The notes below the pieces were generated by a model. It ran no database searches and was not told the DNA's origin. It saw nothing but the letters and a program-made list of their open reading frames with translations. Both the position numbers and the translations under genes were made by a program. DNA of 64,000 nt from Enterococcus hirae ATCC 9790 (GTDB lineage Bacteria > Bacillota > Bacilli > Lactobacillales > Enterococcaceae), in contig NC_018081.1 in NCBI RefSeq assembly GCF_000271405.2, positions 649,606 to 713,605 on the forward strand, in the 5' to 3' direction. Positions 9,356 to 18,701 of this stretch are shown one piece after another (position 1 is the stretch's first letter; each line of letters opens with the position of its first letter).

Positions 9356-10339
9356 CTACCACGAAATTGTGTGAACTTCACTTTCCAATGCTTCCTGCCA
9401 TTTCTTAGTTGTTAGGTCAATCATCGTCAGAGATAATCCTTGCATGTCTAAAGAAGTCATAAAATCACCGACTTTATGAAATGTCACTTTGACTGATTCT
9501 TGATCGAGTAATGATTGGACATCATTCATAAAAACAAAGAGTTCCATCAATGGCGTGCCACCCATCCCATTAACTAGCACTCCAACTTCTTTTGGTTTCT
9601 CTGGGTAGTCAGCTAAAATTTTTGTTACTAATTCTTCAGCTAATACTTTAGCAGGTTGCAACTTTTCTCTACGATAACCAGGCTCGCCATGGATCCCTAC
9701 TCCGTATTCGATCTCATCTTCGGCTAATTCAAATCCTGGCTTTCCTACTTCAGGAACCGTGGCCGCACGCAATGCCACACCAATCGTCTTGATCGCTGGA
9801 ACTAGTCTATCTCCTAGTTCCTTCAATTCTTGCAAGGATGCACCTTTCCTAGCGGCATCCCCTAAGATTTTATGCACAAGAACTGTTCCAGCTACTCCAC
9901 GTTTGCCAGCAGTATATGTGCTATTTTCCACCGCAATGTCATCATCCACTACAACACTTTCTACTTCAATCCCTTCCATAGCCGCCATTTCTTTAGCCAT
10001 GTCAAAATTGAGTACATCTCCTGTATAATTCTTGATGATCAATAAAACGCCTTTTCCTTGATCCGCTTCTTTGATAGCTATATGAATCTGATCAGGTGTC
10101 GGCGAAGTAAAAACATCTCCTAAAACTGCAGCACTCAACATCCCAGCACCAACAAAACCTGCATGCGCTGGTTCATGACCACTTCCTCCCCCAGAAACCA
10201 AGCCAACTTGTTCTACTTGATCATTTTTTGCTACTACTCGAGAATCAGCTACTTGGTGAATCATTTCTGGATAACTTATCACTAAACCAGACAACATTTC
10301 TTCTACGATCGTACTAGGATTATTCATGATTTTTTTCAT
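9356..10339 (-). CDS. dhaK: Dihydroxyacetone kinase, substrate-binding subunit DhaK
   Basis: Binds dihydroxyacetone covalently through a histidine and is phosphorylated via DhaL. GGGSGHEPAHAG (about 50-61) and GIHGEPG with the hemiaminal-forming His near residue 217 are both intact, so the protein should be active. The start at 10339 (MKKIMNN) is preceded by AAGGGTGG and begins 1 nt after the dhaM stop, indicating coupling; the longer frame to 10366 overlaps dhaM. Acts in cytosolic glycerol/dihydroxyacetone use. Confidence 0.93.
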   Translation of the reverse strand: MKKIMNNPSTIVEEMLSGLVISYPEMIHQVADSRVVAKNDQVEQVGLVSGGGSGHEPAHAGFVGAGMLSAAVLGDVFTSPTPDQIHIAIKEADQGKGVLLIIKNYTGDVLNFDMAKEMAAMEGIEVESVVVDDDIAVENSTYTAGKRGVAGTVLVHKILGDAARKGASLQELKELGDRLVPAIKTIGVALRAATVPEVGKPGFELAEDEIEYGVGIHGEPGYRREKLQPAKVLAEELVTKILADYPEKPKEVGVLVNGMGGTPLMELFVFMNDVQSLLDQESVKVTFHKVGDFMTSLDMQGLSLTMIDLTTKKWQEALESEVHTISW

Positions 10340-10340
10340 T

Positions 10341-10736
10341 TCACGTCCACCCTTTCTTTCCCGCATTCTGTGCTTCCGTTAGTATTTGTTGAGGATCATC
10401 CGTGATACCTGCTGTGATCGCTCCAGCAAAAGCCCCTTCAACAAGTGGCGCATCCACAAGGTAGTATTTCTTTTGTTGGTCTTCATCCAACATTTCCTTG
10501 GCCATTTCAGCGTTCAAAACCGCACTCCCGATATCCGCAAACACAAAATACATGGCGGAATCAGCTGATTGGTTGATCGCATCGATGATTTTCATCGGAT
10601 CAGAACCAATTCTTCCCTCTACTCCTCCTAAGGAAAAAAGTAACACATCTTCTGATTGTTGCATCTGTTCAATCATTTCTTTGAGTCCATCCGTTAACTG
10701 TTGACTATGGGAGACAAGTAAGATACTTTTTTTCAT
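10341..10736 (-). CDS. dhaM: PTS-type phosphotransfer subunit DhaM (EIIA-mannose-like)
   Basis: A 131-residue EIIA-Man-like domain accepting phosphate from HPr and passing it to DhaL-ADP. The N-terminal strand ILLVSHS holds the phosphorylatable His near residue 9, and GGVEGRIGSDP and the C-terminal EGAFAGAITAG segment fit DhaM. The Gram-positive single-domain form is seen, without fused HPr or EI domains. Start at 10736 with GAAGGAG about 8 nt upstream; the longer frame to 10766 is less likely. First gene of dhaMKL. Confidence 0.9.
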   Translation of the reverse strand: MKKSILLVSHSQQLTDGLKEMIEQMQQSEDVLLFSLGGVEGRIGSDPMKIIDAINQSADSAMYFVFADIGSAVLNAEMAKEMLDEDQQKKYYLVDAPLVEGAFAGAITAGITDDPQQILTEAQNAGKKGWT

Positions 10737-10884
10737 GCCATTTCTCCTTCTTCCTTTTGTGGTCACACCAAGTTTGCGCTTTCATTCTTTTGATCATCAA
10801 CTACATTCTTTTGCATAGTTCCAGTATATAATAGAATGTCCATTTTTTGGAAATGATGCGCTGTAATTGACTAGCTAATTCCAA

Positions 10885-10915
10885 TTGCGACTTAAGAAAT
10901 AAATTTTGATATACT
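10885..10915 (+). promoter_or_regulatory. Candidate promoter of the YbjQ-family gene
   Basis: TTGCGA (10885-10890) and TATACT (10910-10915, preceded by TG) with a longer than ideal 19-bp spacer, 25 bases before the start codon. Tentative. Confidence 0.4.
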
Positions 10916-10939
10916 ATTTTTAAAGAAAGGAGTGATCAA

Positions 10940-11260
10940 ATGATCATTACAACAACAAACAACGTGGAAAATAAAGAAGTAACAGCATATAAAGGCATTG
11001 TTTTTGGTGAAGTCATTACTGGAATCAACGTATTAAAAGATATCGGGGCAGGATTTCGCAATGTTTTTGGCGGACGTTCAAAAAGCTACGAGGATGAATT
11101 GCTTGCTGCACGTGAAGAGGCCTTAGCAGAAATGCAAGAGCGTGCTCGATCATTAGGTGCAGATGCAGTCATTGGGATGAAAATGGATTATGAAGTATTG
11201 GGGAGCGATAACGGAATGCTAATGGTCACCTGTAGTGGGACAGCGGTGACAATAAACTAG
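10940..11260 (+). CDS. YbjQ/UPF0145-family protein
   Basis: A 106-residue protein with the typical YbjQ/UPF0145 pattern: [24 protein letters not shown] at the start, [11 protein letters not shown] mid-protein, AREEALAEM, and [10 protein letters not shown] toward the end. The family forms small oligomers of unknown function related to heavy-metal-binding-domain folds. The ATG at 10940 follows AAAGGAG. Single gene, transcribed away from the dha operon; an array of repeats follows its stop. Confidence 0.9.
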   Translation: MIITTTNNVENKEVTAYKGIVFGEVITGINVLKDIGAGFRNVFGGRSKSYEDELLAAREEALAEMQERARSLGADAVIGMKMDYEVLGSDNGMLMVTCSGTAVTIN

Positions 11261-11269
11261 TTCAGACAT

Positions 11270-11422
11270 GAGGTTGTGAAAAGAGTGTCTTGACCTGAGC
11301 GCTCACCAAGTAAAAACTGCGACGAGTAATCGCAGGAGCATTAAGGATGAAAATCTCGAAACAGCTCATCATGTTTTGAGATTTTTTGACTTATCGCCGA
11401 AGGTCAGCTCTTTGAACACCGT
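11270..11422. repeat. Hairpin repeat array A, unit 1 (divergent)
   Basis: Begins with GAGGTTGTGAAAAGAGTG and ends with TTTGAACACCGT like the other units, but is about 153 bases. It keeps the core hairpin GAAAATCTC...GAGATTTT with ACAGCTCATCATGTTTTG in the loop region. Confidence 0.75.
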
Positions 11423-11428
11423 GAATCA

Positions 11429-11543
11429 GAGGTCGTGAAAACATCGGGTAGCTCTGATGACAATAAGAAAGAATTTTTTGAAACAGCTTCTCATGTTTTG
11501 AAAAATTCAGGCTTATTTCAAGGAGCTGATGTTTGAACACCGT
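11429..11543. repeat. Hairpin repeat array A, unit 2 (115 bp)
   Basis: A 115-bp unit from GAGGTCGTGAAAAC to GAACACCGT. By eye it is identical base for base to 18466-18580. It contains a long imperfect hairpin (AGCTC ... AATAAG ... GAATTTTT ... AAAAATTC ... CTTATT ... GAGCT). Confidence 0.9.
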
Positions 11544-11550
11544 TTAGCAA

Positions 11551-11665
11551 GAGGCTGTGAAAGAAGCGTTCAGCTCCGAGCGAATAAGAGAGGATTTTTT
11601 AAAATAGCTCCTCATATTTTAGAAAATCCTCTCTTATTGTTGAGGAGTTGCTTCTTGAACACCGT
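11551..11665. repeat. Hairpin repeat array A, unit 3 (115 bp)
   Basis: A 115-bp unit from GAGGCTGTGAAAG to GAACACCGT, nearly identical to 18345-18459. The inner stem is a perfect 16-bp inverted repeat (AATAAGAGAGGATTTT / AAAATCCTCTCTTATT). A short degenerate fourth start follows at about 11673-11710. Confidence 0.9.
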
Positions 11666-11777
11666 TTATTCGTTTTTAGAGATACTAGAAGAGACTGAGA
11701 TAGAACTCTCACTTAAAAAATATACCGAACCTGTTCTACCAATACACCGATTCAAAAAACAGATTGATATAAAATAA

Positions 11778-11828
11778 GGTGTTTCCTAAAAAATATACGT
11801 AAAAACGTTAAATTTTAGGGAACACCTA
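11778..11828. terminator. Inverted repeat, possible bidirectional terminator
   Basis: Stem GGTGTTTCCTAAAA / TTTTAGGGAACACC around a 21-base middle part. T-rich flanks are weak on both strands. It sits between the repeat array and the frameshifted minus-strand gene. Confidence 0.45.
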
Positions 11829-11961
11829 TGCTCTTTTTCCCTAAATTTAATTGATTATCCAAGTAAGATACTGCTATCTAATTATTTATGTACGTTGCTC
11901 TTTTCATCAATGGATTATTTTCTATTCTACTATCTATGATTGCTGGCATTTCACCATCCGA

Positions 11962-12527
11962 TTATCCTCTTGAAGTTCGATTCGTTTTATTGCTATTTTG
12001 CATTTGATCTTGTTTATCACCTCGGTTGCTGAGCTTTTCTACCCGCTGTTGAGCATTCTCTTTTAGTTGGTTTATCTCTTGCTTTCTCACTAGAAGCTCT
12101 TCTTTAAATTTTTCATGTTTTCCTTTCCAACCTTGTACATTTCTTTCTAAGTCCTCAACCTTTTGCTCCATGACGTTTAATTTCCCACTAATTTTTTCAA
12201 GTTGTTCTCTTCTGTGTTTACTAACATCTCGTAGTCCCTTTGTCTTATCTTCAACAACGTCATAAATTGAGAAGAGCTGTGCTTTTAATTTTTTTTGCGC
12301 CTTCAATTCTTCACGACTATATTCCTTATCTGTTGCTTTAATTGGGTGTCTTAGCATCGTTGCTAACTTTTCCTCTTCTTTTTCATGAATATGAGCTGCT
12401 TTTTTATAATTTTCTCCGTGAGGATAGGTAGCGTGACTATCCATTGTTTTATAGGCGTTCTCTACTATTTTTTTTGCTTATCAATCACTGCTTTTGTAAA
12501 TCCTCTACCTTCTGCTATTTCTGTCAT
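11962..12527 (-). pseudogene. Coiled-coil protein gene, frameshifted at a poly-A tract
   Basis: A good start (ATG 12527, AAGGGG upstream) opens a frame MTEIAEGRGFTKAVIDKQKK that hits a stop straight after an A8 tract (12468-12475). One extra A joins it to the long frame IVENAYKTMDSHATYP..., giving a ~188-residue Lys/Glu-rich coiled coil with an Asn/Gln-rich end. As read, only a 160-residue product from an internal ATG at 12444, without a good ribosome site, could be made. Resembles in style the coiled-coil genes at 6438-8514 and 38136-39269. It may be intact if the base call or slippage supplies the missing A. Confidence 0.7.
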
Positions 12528-12959
12528 TAGATCCCCTTCTCTTATTTGATTAATAATCTGAATGTAACACAAATGTAGAGTTTTTTTAGCCAAAAATTTC
12601 TAAATAACAGATTTTTTGTTCTATGCTAATGATATTTATTCCTAGCGACTTTCTTTATTGATGAGAATCGCTGAACCAATAACTGTTTTTTATCTTTATC
12701 TCCTCATCATTAACTACAAATATTATTTTTCCTTCATAAAAAATATCATTCATTTGTTTTTTTGGAACAATCTTCGATGTTGAATATTTAGAATATTATT
12801 TAGCAAGTAAAAAGGATGTGATTTTTCGCCCCATCAAGCAAAAAATCACATCCATATCATGTTAGAACATCTTTTTCATTCACTTTTCCAACGATCCTTT
12901 TCAAAAACTATCTTTTAGAACAAGGATATTCGCTGAATCAGCATGAGCTTCATTCACTT
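12528..12959. other. Intergenic region with pepV terminator
   Basis: About 430 AT-rich bases. Apart from the terminator at 12809-12853, no gene or clear element is seen. Confidence 0.5.
12809..12853 (-). terminator. Terminator downstream of pepV
   Basis: Stem GGATGTGATTTTT / AAAAATCACATCC, followed on the minus strand by a T-run (12809-12813). About 100 bases after the pepV stop. Confidence 0.8.
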
Positions 12960-14378
12960 TTACTTCGCCAAACGGTAGATAGCATCTGCATAAATGGCAG
13001 TTGCTCTGAAAAGGTCATCCAGACTCATAAATTCGTTGGCTTGGTGCATTGTATCTGTATAGCCTGGGAACATTGCGCCGTAAGCTACACCACGTTTCAA
13101 TAGACGGCCATAGGTTCCGCCGCCAATGATTTGTTCATAGCCTTTTTCGCCTGTATGGTCTTCATAAACTTGCAATAAAGTTGCTACCAATGGATCTTCC
13201 ATTGGTACATAGTGAGGTTCCATGACACGTGCGCCACGAGTAACTGTTGCTCCTTCTGCTTTCATCGTTGTTGCAATGTCATTTTCTAAGCCATCAACGG
13301 TAACCCCTTTTGGAAAACGGAAGTTCATGTTGATATAGTTATCTTCTTCTGACCCATTTTCTTTAAAGGCAAACAATCCAGCGTTCATGGTCAATTTACC
13401 CATTTTTTCGTCTTCATGGGCAACCCCTAATTTTTCTCCATAAAAATCTTCATGGACATAGGCTGCTGCTACATGGATGAATTGTTTAGCAGAACCGATA
13501 AATTCATAATCGTCTAAGAATAATGCTAAGAATGAACCGGCATTGATCCCTGATTGAGGACTTGCACCATGTGCGCCCTTTCCGATCAATTCGATTTTCA
13601 CATAGGTATTATCCGCTTCGATCGAACCACTTACTGGGTTTGCTTCAACAAAACGATAAAAAGCTTCTTCCATTTGGATCGCAGCTTCCGCACTTGGTAC
13701 TTCAAGAGTCGCTGTTGCTGTTCCAGGCACCATGTTTTCACGTAAACCTGAAGTAAATGTCTTCAAGACATAATCTCCTGCGTTGTCTCCTTGGAAACGT
13801 AGTGCGAAAGAAACATTTCCTTTCTCACCATTGATGATTGGAAATTCTGCATCTGGAGAAAAGCCAAAGTCAGGTTCTTCTTCATGTTCAAAGTAGTAAG
13901 CCATGTCTGCCCAACCACTTTCTTCATCACTACCAACTACAAAACGAACTTTTTTGGATAATTCCAAGTCAAGATCTTTGATGATCTTCATGGCATAGTA
14001 GGCAGCCATGCTTGGTCCTTTATCATCACTAGAACCACGAGCAAAGATTTTCCCATCTTTGATTACTGGTTCATAAGGATCTGTATCCCAACCATCCCCT
14101 GCTGGTACTACGTCCATATGACCAAAAATACCTAAAGTTTCATCGCCTTCACCAAGATCAATATGTCCTGCATAGTTATCAACATTTTTTACGACAAACC
14201 CATCACGTTCGCCATAAGCCAACATATGTTTTAGCGCATCTCGAGGTCCAGGTCCAAAAGGTGCATCAGGAGTTACTTTTGAATCATCCCGTTCACTGTT
14301 CACACGTAAAAGATTTTTTAAATCTTCAAGTAGTTCTTCTTTACGTGCTTCTACTTCTTTTTGCCAATCGATTGTCAT
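12960..14378 (-). CDS. pepV: Dipeptidase PepV (M20 family)
   Basis: A 472-residue zinc dipeptidase of the M20A family, cytosolic, hydrolysing a range of dipeptides taken up by the cell. Motifs are GHMDVVPAGDGW (first zinc His and catalytic Asp), ARGSSDDKGPS (bridging Asp), GSDEESGW (catalytic Glu and ligand), FSPDAEFP, and GGGTYGR plus a late TMHQANEF with the final His ligand. Length and motifs are complete. ATG at 14378 follows a GGAGGATTGATTTT site. Single gene with its own terminator. Confidence 0.95.
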   Translation of the reverse strand: MTIDWQKEVEARKEELLEDLKNLLRVNSERDDSKVTPDAPFGPGPRDALKHMLAYGERDGFVVKNVDNYAGHIDLGEGDETLGIFGHMDVVPAGDGWDTDPYEPVIKDGKIFARGSSDDKGPSMAAYYAMKIIKDLDLELSKKVRFVVGSDEESGWADMAYYFEHEEEPDFGFSPDAEFPIINGEKGNVSFALRFQGDNAGDYVLKTFTSGLRENMVPGTATATLEVPSAEAAIQMEEAFYRFVEANPVSGSIEADNTYVKIELIGKGAHGASPQSGINAGSFLALFLDDYEFIGSAKQFIHVAAAYVHEDFYGEKLGVAHEDEKMGKLTMNAGLFAFKENGSEEDNYINMNFRFPKGVTVDGLENDIATTMKAEGATVTRGARVMEPHYVPMEDPLVATLLQVYEDHTGEKGYEQIIGGGTYGRLLKRGVAYGAMFPGYTDTMHQANEFMSLDDLFRATAIYADAIYRLAK

Positions 14379-14498
14379 AAAATCAATCCTCCACTCATTA
14401 AGTCTACCTGTCCATCATACCATAAATCCTGCCAAAAAAACGTGCAAAAAAATTTGTGGTTCCTTAGCCAAACGGTATTTTATTTAAAAATACTCAGT

Positions 14499-14504
14499 TA
14501 TAAT
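14499..14504 (+). promoter_or_regulatory. -10 box before the NAD(P)HX dehydratase gene
   Basis: A consensus TATAAT 22 bases before the TTG start. The -35 is poor (about 14476-14481, TATTTT), so confidence is moderate. Confidence 0.5.
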
Positions 14505-14525
14505 ACAAGAAAGGAGGCGGAAAAA

Positions 14526-15374
14526 TTGTTAATAGATAGCGATTTATTACAAAAAGTAATTCAACCACGCCCAGAAAAGTCACATAAAGGAACTTTCGGT
14601 CGTACTGTCTTGATTGGCGGTAACCATCAATTTGGTGGTGCGATCATCATGAGTGCACTAGCGGCTGTACACAGTGGCGCAGGATTAACGACTGTTGCTA
14701 CGGACCAGTGGAATCAAGCACCACTTCACACGCATTTACCTGAAGCCATGTGCATCGACTGGCAAGAAAAAGAACAACTGTTAGCAGTGATGGACACGGC
14801 AGACGTTCTATTGATTGGTCCAGGATTAGGGGACTCCTCATTGAGTTTAGAATTATTAGCATTCACTTTAGCACATCAAAAAAGCCATCAGTGGTTAGTG
14901 ATGGACGGTTCAGCATTAACATTATTCGCTAAAGAAAATCTAACCCTCCATTTTCCCGAGCAAACCGTCATGACTCCTCATCAAATGGAATGGCAAAGAG
15001 TAAGCTCACTTAAGATCGAGGAACAAACACCTGAGAACAACCGCAAGCAGCAAGCCAAATTAGGCGCAACGATTGTTTTAAAAAGTCATCGAACCACGAT
15101 CTACGGGCAACAAGAATGTTATCAAAATACTACTGGCTCTGCCGCAATGGCCACTGGAGGTACTGGTGATACATTAGCTGGTATGATCACTGGATTCTTG
15201 GCACAATTTCCTAAAAACGATGAAACAATCGCAGCAGCTGTCTACCTGCATAGTTTTATTGGGGATCAACTGGCAAAAAAACAATATGTTGTTTTACCGA
15301 CACAAATCAGTCAAGCAATCCCTCAATGGATGCACTATTTTAGTCAGAAAAAAGATGGAAACAAGGAGTTCTAA
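14526..15374 (+). CDS. nnrD: ADP-dependent NAD(P)H-hydrate dehydratase
   Basis: Repairs damaged hydrated NAD(P)H (NAD(P)HX) using ADP; a ribokinase-fold YjeF C-terminal-type enzyme. About 282 residues, with KGTFGRTVLIGGNHQFGGAIIMSA, LLIGPGLGD, and TGGTGDTLAGMITGFLAQ (anion hole and catalytic Asp). The start is a TTG at 14526, supported by AAAGGAGG 8 nt upstream and a TATAAT; the frame can be extended upstream to 14361 but that would overlap pepV on the other strand. The stop overlaps the next ATG (TAATG), so the thioesterase gene is co-translated. The epimerase half is absent here. Confidence 0.9.
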   Translation: MLIDSDLLQKVIQPRPEKSHKGTFGRTVLIGGNHQFGGAIIMSALAAVHSGAGLTTVATDQWNQAPLHTHLPEAMCIDWQEKEQLLAVMDTADVLLIGPGLGDSSLSLELLAFTLAHQKSHQWLVMDGSALTLFAKENLTLHFPEQTVMTPHQMEWQRVSSLKIEEQTPENNRKQQAKLGATIVLKSHRTTIYGQQECYQNTTGSAAMATGGTGDTLAGMITGFLAQFPKNDETIAAAVYLHSFIGDQLAKKQYVVLPTQISQAIPQWMHYFSQKKDGNKEF

Positions 15375-15808
15375 TGATGGAAAAATTTACTGGATACATG
15401 CGTGAGCCGTTTTACTATGAAACCGATCAAATGGGGATCATCCACCACAGCAACTATATCCGTTGGATGGAAGAATCTCGTGTTGCTTTATTGGATCATT
15501 TAGGTTTCAGCTATACAAAAATTGAAAAACTAGGAGTGATCATCCCTGTTTTAGAAGTCACTTGCCAGTACAAAGAAATGATTCGTTATGGTGAAACTGT
15601 TCGTATTTTGCCTAAAATCGAACAATATAGTGGTACAAGATTAAATTTTAGTTATGAAATCTACGGTTTAGATGACGGAAAATTACGAACAACTGGCTCT
15701 AGCAAACATTGTTTTTTACTCGCTGACAATCAGAAGTTAACCAAACTTGAACGGGTAAATCCTGCATTAGATCGCTTATTCCACGAGTATGCACAGTTGG
15801 ATAGCTAA
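15374..15808 (+). CDS. Acyl-CoA thioesterase, YbgC/4HBT family
   Basis: A 144-residue hotdog-fold thioesterase. EPFYYETDQMGIIHHSNYIRWMEE is the classic 4HBT motif with the catalytic Asp (D in ETDQMG) and a His pair. Substrate is unknown; YbgC-type enzymes hydrolyse short acyl-CoA or acyl-ACP. The ATG overlaps the stop of the preceding dehydratase gene and has AAGGAG upstream, so the two form a bicistron. Confidence 0.9.
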   Translation: MMEKFTGYMREPFYYETDQMGIIHHSNYIRWMEESRVALLDHLGFSYTKIEKLGVIIPVLEVTCQYKEMIRYGETVRILPKIEQYSGTRLNFSYEIYGLDDGKLRTTGSSKHCFLLADNQKLTKLERVNPALDRLFHEYAQLDS

Positions 15809-15889
15809 AGAATAGTATTTAACTCTTGTATTTTTTAGGATTTCCATTACGGATTTTCTTAAAAAAAATCAAAAAAGCTGCCTTTTTTC

Positions 15890-15917
15890 TTGTGTTGGCT
15901 TGATTCATCCGTATAAT
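15890..15917 (+). promoter_or_regulatory. Candidate promoter of the small frameshifted gene
   Basis: TTGTGT (15890-15895), a 16-bp spacer and a consensus TATAAT (15912-15917), ending 23 bases before the ATG at 15941. Confidence 0.55.
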
Positions 15918-15940
15918 AAAATAAAAAGCAGGTGATCATC

Positions 15941-16107
15941 ATGTATGTTGTGAAAGTATTGCACGGTTACATTGATAAAACAGGCTGCCGCACTAGAGAA
16001 AAAAATCCAGATAACTTATTGATTTTCAAAGAAAAAAAGCATCAGAAGCTTTTGCTAAATCGATCGGAGGGCGTGTCAAACAACTGCACGAAGTACGCCC
16101 TGATTGA
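15941..16107 (+). pseudogene. Small conserved-looking protein gene, frameshifted at A7
   Basis: ATG 15941 with an AGGTGATC site and a good promoter begins MYVVKVLHGYIDKTGC...LLIFKEKK. After an A7 tract (16032-16038) the frame runs into unlikely residues, whereas adding one A gives ASEAFAKSIGGRVKQLHEV ending at a stop at 16105-16107 just before a terminator. The reconstructed ~55-residue protein has the length and layout of a small intact gene. As written, it would continue to 16144 through the terminator hairpin, which argues against that frame. Confidence 0.65.
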
Positions 16108-16110
16108 AAT

Positions 16111-16153
16111 AAAACCTCAATCATTAGTTAGTCAACATGATTGAGGTTTTTGC
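16111..16153 (+). terminator. Terminator after the small frameshifted gene
   Basis: Stem AAAACCTCAATCAT / ATGATTGAGGTTTT followed by Ts on the plus strand. Confidence 0.8.
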
Positions 16154-16174
16154 TTGTCCAAAAAATTTCTTTAA

Positions 16175-16220
16175 AAAACGAGCTTACCAAAAAGAGTGAT
16201 CCTTTTGGTAGGCTCGTTTT
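16175..16220. terminator. Bidirectional terminator
   Basis: Stem AAAAACGAGCTTACCAAAA / TTTTGGTAGGCTCGTTTTT around a 9-10-base loop, with T-runs on both strands. It serves the minus-strand membrane gene at 16240 and possibly the plus-strand gene. Confidence 0.85.
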
Positions 16221-16239
16221 TCTTACTATTTTCTCTCTT

Positions 16240-18060
16240 CTATCTTGAGAGGGTTAGTTTGTCACCAGTTAATTGAATATTAACAGCATCTACTATTTTT
16301 CCTTCTTTTGACAAAACAGCAATATTTATGCCCGTTTTATTTCTTGCAACATTTATATCGCCCACTTTTATCGCAGCAAACTGTTGGTCAGCATACGGTG
16401 TAAAACTTGAAGAAACTGAGATCTCTTTCCCATTGATTTCTTGGCTAACAGAATTATAGTTCTTTGTCTGTGAAAATTCAGGATTTTTTCCTAACAGACG
16501 GATACCCGAAAAATTCCAAGAACTTTCTGAATCCCCATTTTTAAACTCAGGGAACAGCTTACGGATCTCTTCAGCTAACTGTTGGTTCATTTGTGTCTTG
16601 TCTCCTGCACCTGCCATCACAATCAAATGATCAGTTTGACTTAATGCTTCAAAATAGGCGTTAGCATTCCAAATACTCATCCATTTTGGATCTCCCTGTT
16701 GATAGATTGTTTCCCAAGCCTCTTTTGGTACTGAATGAATGGACTCTAAACCAAAATATTTTGCATTCGCTCGATTGACTTGTTTCGTTATATCCGTTTT
16801 TACGTGGGATAGTCCTCCCGAGTAAGCAGTATGACCAGTTTGATTATAAATCGTAAAGTTGGCAATCACCGGATTCAAATTCCCTTGTTTTTTTTGCTCT
16901 CTGACGTAATGGTATTGTTGATTGATCTCTCTATAAGAAAGTGCTATGTCATTGACTCCTAAAGCAAAAGTAAATAGAAATTGGGTAATCAATACGCCAC
17001 TAATCACCCCATAAAACGCTCCCTGGGTAGATTTCAACACTTTATCTGGCCATTCAAACGCCATCGCCATAATGATAAATAAAACACCACCAAAAAATGA
17101 TCTTCCCCAATCAAGTCCAGCTGGTGAAAGAGATAATACATAGATCGTGGCTATCCCTGCAAAGAGATAGATATAGGATAGTCTCAACCATTCTTTGTGT
17201 TTACTAAAGAAAATTCCCAACACGATCAGAACCGCCATCAACACAAAAAGAGCTAAACTATTTTCATATAGCGTTTTTGTGATTGAAAAAACACCTGAAT
17301 ACAATTTCCGAGGTAAAGACCACTGGCTACGAGCAAAATAAGTAGCTCGAACAGCATTTCCAGGGGCTGTTACCATCATGAATAAACCAAAAATTGCTCC
17401 TAACAATCCTGTGAACATCCATGGTCGTAAAGGCTTTTTCTTTTGATAATAAAAATAGAGGTAGCCAAGAACGATCAAGATCATCCCACCAGAAGTGTTT
17501 TCATTACACCAACCAGCTAGGATTCCTAAAATGAGTAGCAATATACTATTTACTATAGGATTGAATGATAATTCCTGCTCTTTCTCATAATAGCGATGGT
17601 AAAGAAAGAGGAAACTGACAACGATGATGCCTCCCCATAAATAATTAGCAGCACCAGTTTCCCACAAAATCGTTTGACCGAAAGCTGGGACAAATAACCA
17701 TAAAAATACATTAATTAAAAAATATTTGAAGGAATAAAACGTAGTATTATCTTTTGTGGTCATTTTATAAATCAATAATGTCAGTAAAACATAGATCAGT
17801 GGATTGACCAAATTAAATACTGTTTTAGGCATCAACAAAAATAAACGTGCAATGATATGGACAACAGATCTTCCCGTCCAAGTCATATATTGTGTGTATT
17901 CATCATGTAAAATAGACGAAAAACTACTTGTTTTATACATATACTCAATATCATCCGCAATTAACGGTGTCAAAAAATTTAAAACAACCATGATAACATA
18001 GGCAGAAATAAGAACTAAAATTTTTTTATTATTGCGGATAGTCTCTTTTATTTGTTTCAC
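16240..18060 (-). CDS. Polytopic membrane protein, DUF6056-like
   Basis: 606 residues: about 10-12 membrane segments in the first ~390 residues, then a soluble C-terminal region. [17 protein letters not shown] near residue 35 and [14 protein letters not shown] near 62 resemble DUF6056 proteins, which look like glycosyltransferase C or polymerase-type membrane proteins. The context gives no pathway: it stands alone between a terminator and a repeat array. It may act on a surface glycopolymer, which is inference only. ATG at 18060; a GTAGGAGCGAA site precedes it. Confidence 0.75.
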   Translation of the reverse strand: MKQIKETIRNNKKILVLISAYVIMVVLNFLTPLIADDIEYMYKTSSFSSILHDEYTQYMTWTGRSVVHIIARLFLLMPKTVFNLVNPLIYVLLTLLIYKMTTKDNTTFYSFKYFLINVFLWLFVPAFGQTILWETGAANYLWGGIIVVSFLFLYHRYYEKEQELSFNPIVNSILLLILGILAGWCNENTSGGMILIVLGYLYFYYQKKKPLRPWMFTGLLGAIFGLFMMVTAPGNAVRATYFARSQWSLPRKLYSGVFSITKTLYENSLALFVLMAVLIVLGIFFSKHKEWLRLSYIYLFAGIATIYVLSLSPAGLDWGRSFFGGVLFIIMAMAFEWPDKVLKSTQGAFYGVISGVLITQFLFTFALGVNDIALSYREINQQYHYVREQKKQGNLNPVIANFTIYNQTGHTAYSGGLSHVKTDITKQVNRANAKYFGLESIHSVPKEAWETIYQQGDPKWMSIWNANAYFEALSQTDHLIVMAGAGDKTQMNQQLAEEIRKLFPEFKNGDSESSWNFSGIRLLGKNPEFSQTKNYNSVSQEINGKEISVSSSFTPYADQQFAAIKVGDINVARNKTGINIAVLSKEGKIVDAVNIQLTGDKLTLSR

Positions 18061-18344
18061 TTCGCTCCTACTTTCTTCTTAAATTTTGCTATAAAAAGGG
18101 TTCCTGTGATTCACAAAGAAAATTATAGCATTTTTTGATTCAACTTACATTCTTACTTTTGTATTCGACTGCCACATAGATCAAATAAGGAAAAAACCAT
18201 CAGTAATCATGAATGCGTGTTATGTACGAATAATCAAAGGACTAACCCTATTCTCCGACCCTGAAAAAGGGAGATAAAGACAAAGCACCTGACCTGTTCG
18301 TTATTCGAAATAAGACAGCATAAGCAAGATTATCGTAATAGCAA
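18061..18344. other. Intergenic region before repeat array B
   Basis: About 280 bases without a gene; AT-rich promoter-like DNA for the upstream membrane gene, no clear hairpin. Confidence 0.4.
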
Positions 18345-18459
18345 GAGGCTGTGAAAGAAGCGTTCAGCTCCGAGCGAATAAGAGAGGATTTTTTAAAATA
18401 GCTCCTCATATTTTAGAAAATCATCGATTATTGTTGAGGAGTTGTTTCTTGAACGCCGT
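18345..18459. repeat. Hairpin repeat array B, unit 1 (115 bp)
   Basis: Nearly identical to 11551-11665, differing mainly in the right half of the stem (AAAATCATCGATTATT instead of AAAATCCTCTCTTATT) and in GAACGCCGT at the end. Confidence 0.9.
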
Positions 18460-18465
18460 GAATCA

Positions 18466-18580
18466 GAGGTCGTGAAAACATCGGGTAGCTCTGATGACAA
18501 TAAGAAAGAATTTTTTGAAACAGCTTCTCATGTTTTGAAAAATTCAGGCTTATTTCAAGGAGCTGATGTTTGAACACCGT
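18466..18580. repeat. Hairpin repeat array B, unit 2 (115 bp)
   Basis: By eye identical over 115 bases to 11429-11543. Confidence 0.9.
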
Positions 18581-18587
18581 TTAGCAA

Positions 18588-18701
18588 AAGGCTGTGAAAG
18601 AAACGACTAACTCCGAGCAAATAAGAGAGGATTTTTTAAATAGCTCCTCATATTTTAGAAAACCATCGATTATTGTTGAGGAGTTGCTTTTTAAACGCCG
18701 T
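18588..18701. repeat. Hairpin repeat array B, unit 3 (about 114 bp)
   Basis: Same class as units 11551-11665 and 18345-18459 with scattered substitutions. A degenerate fourth unit follows at about 18731-18837, still with CTCCGAGG, AATAAGAAAA and a CACCTT end. Confidence 0.85.

Noticed and set aside
9759..10704. Plus-strand frames opposite dhaK and dhaM
   Set aside because: Complementary-frame shadows; DhaK and DhaM motifs are complete on the minus strand.
11270..11665. CRISPR array
   Set aside because: The repeats are 115 bp with almost no spacers and no cas genes are in the window.
11529..11777. Plus-strand 82-codon frame in repeat array A, and the minus-strand 71-codon frame at 18581-18796
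   Set aside because: These arise inside the hairpin repeats and have no ribosome site.
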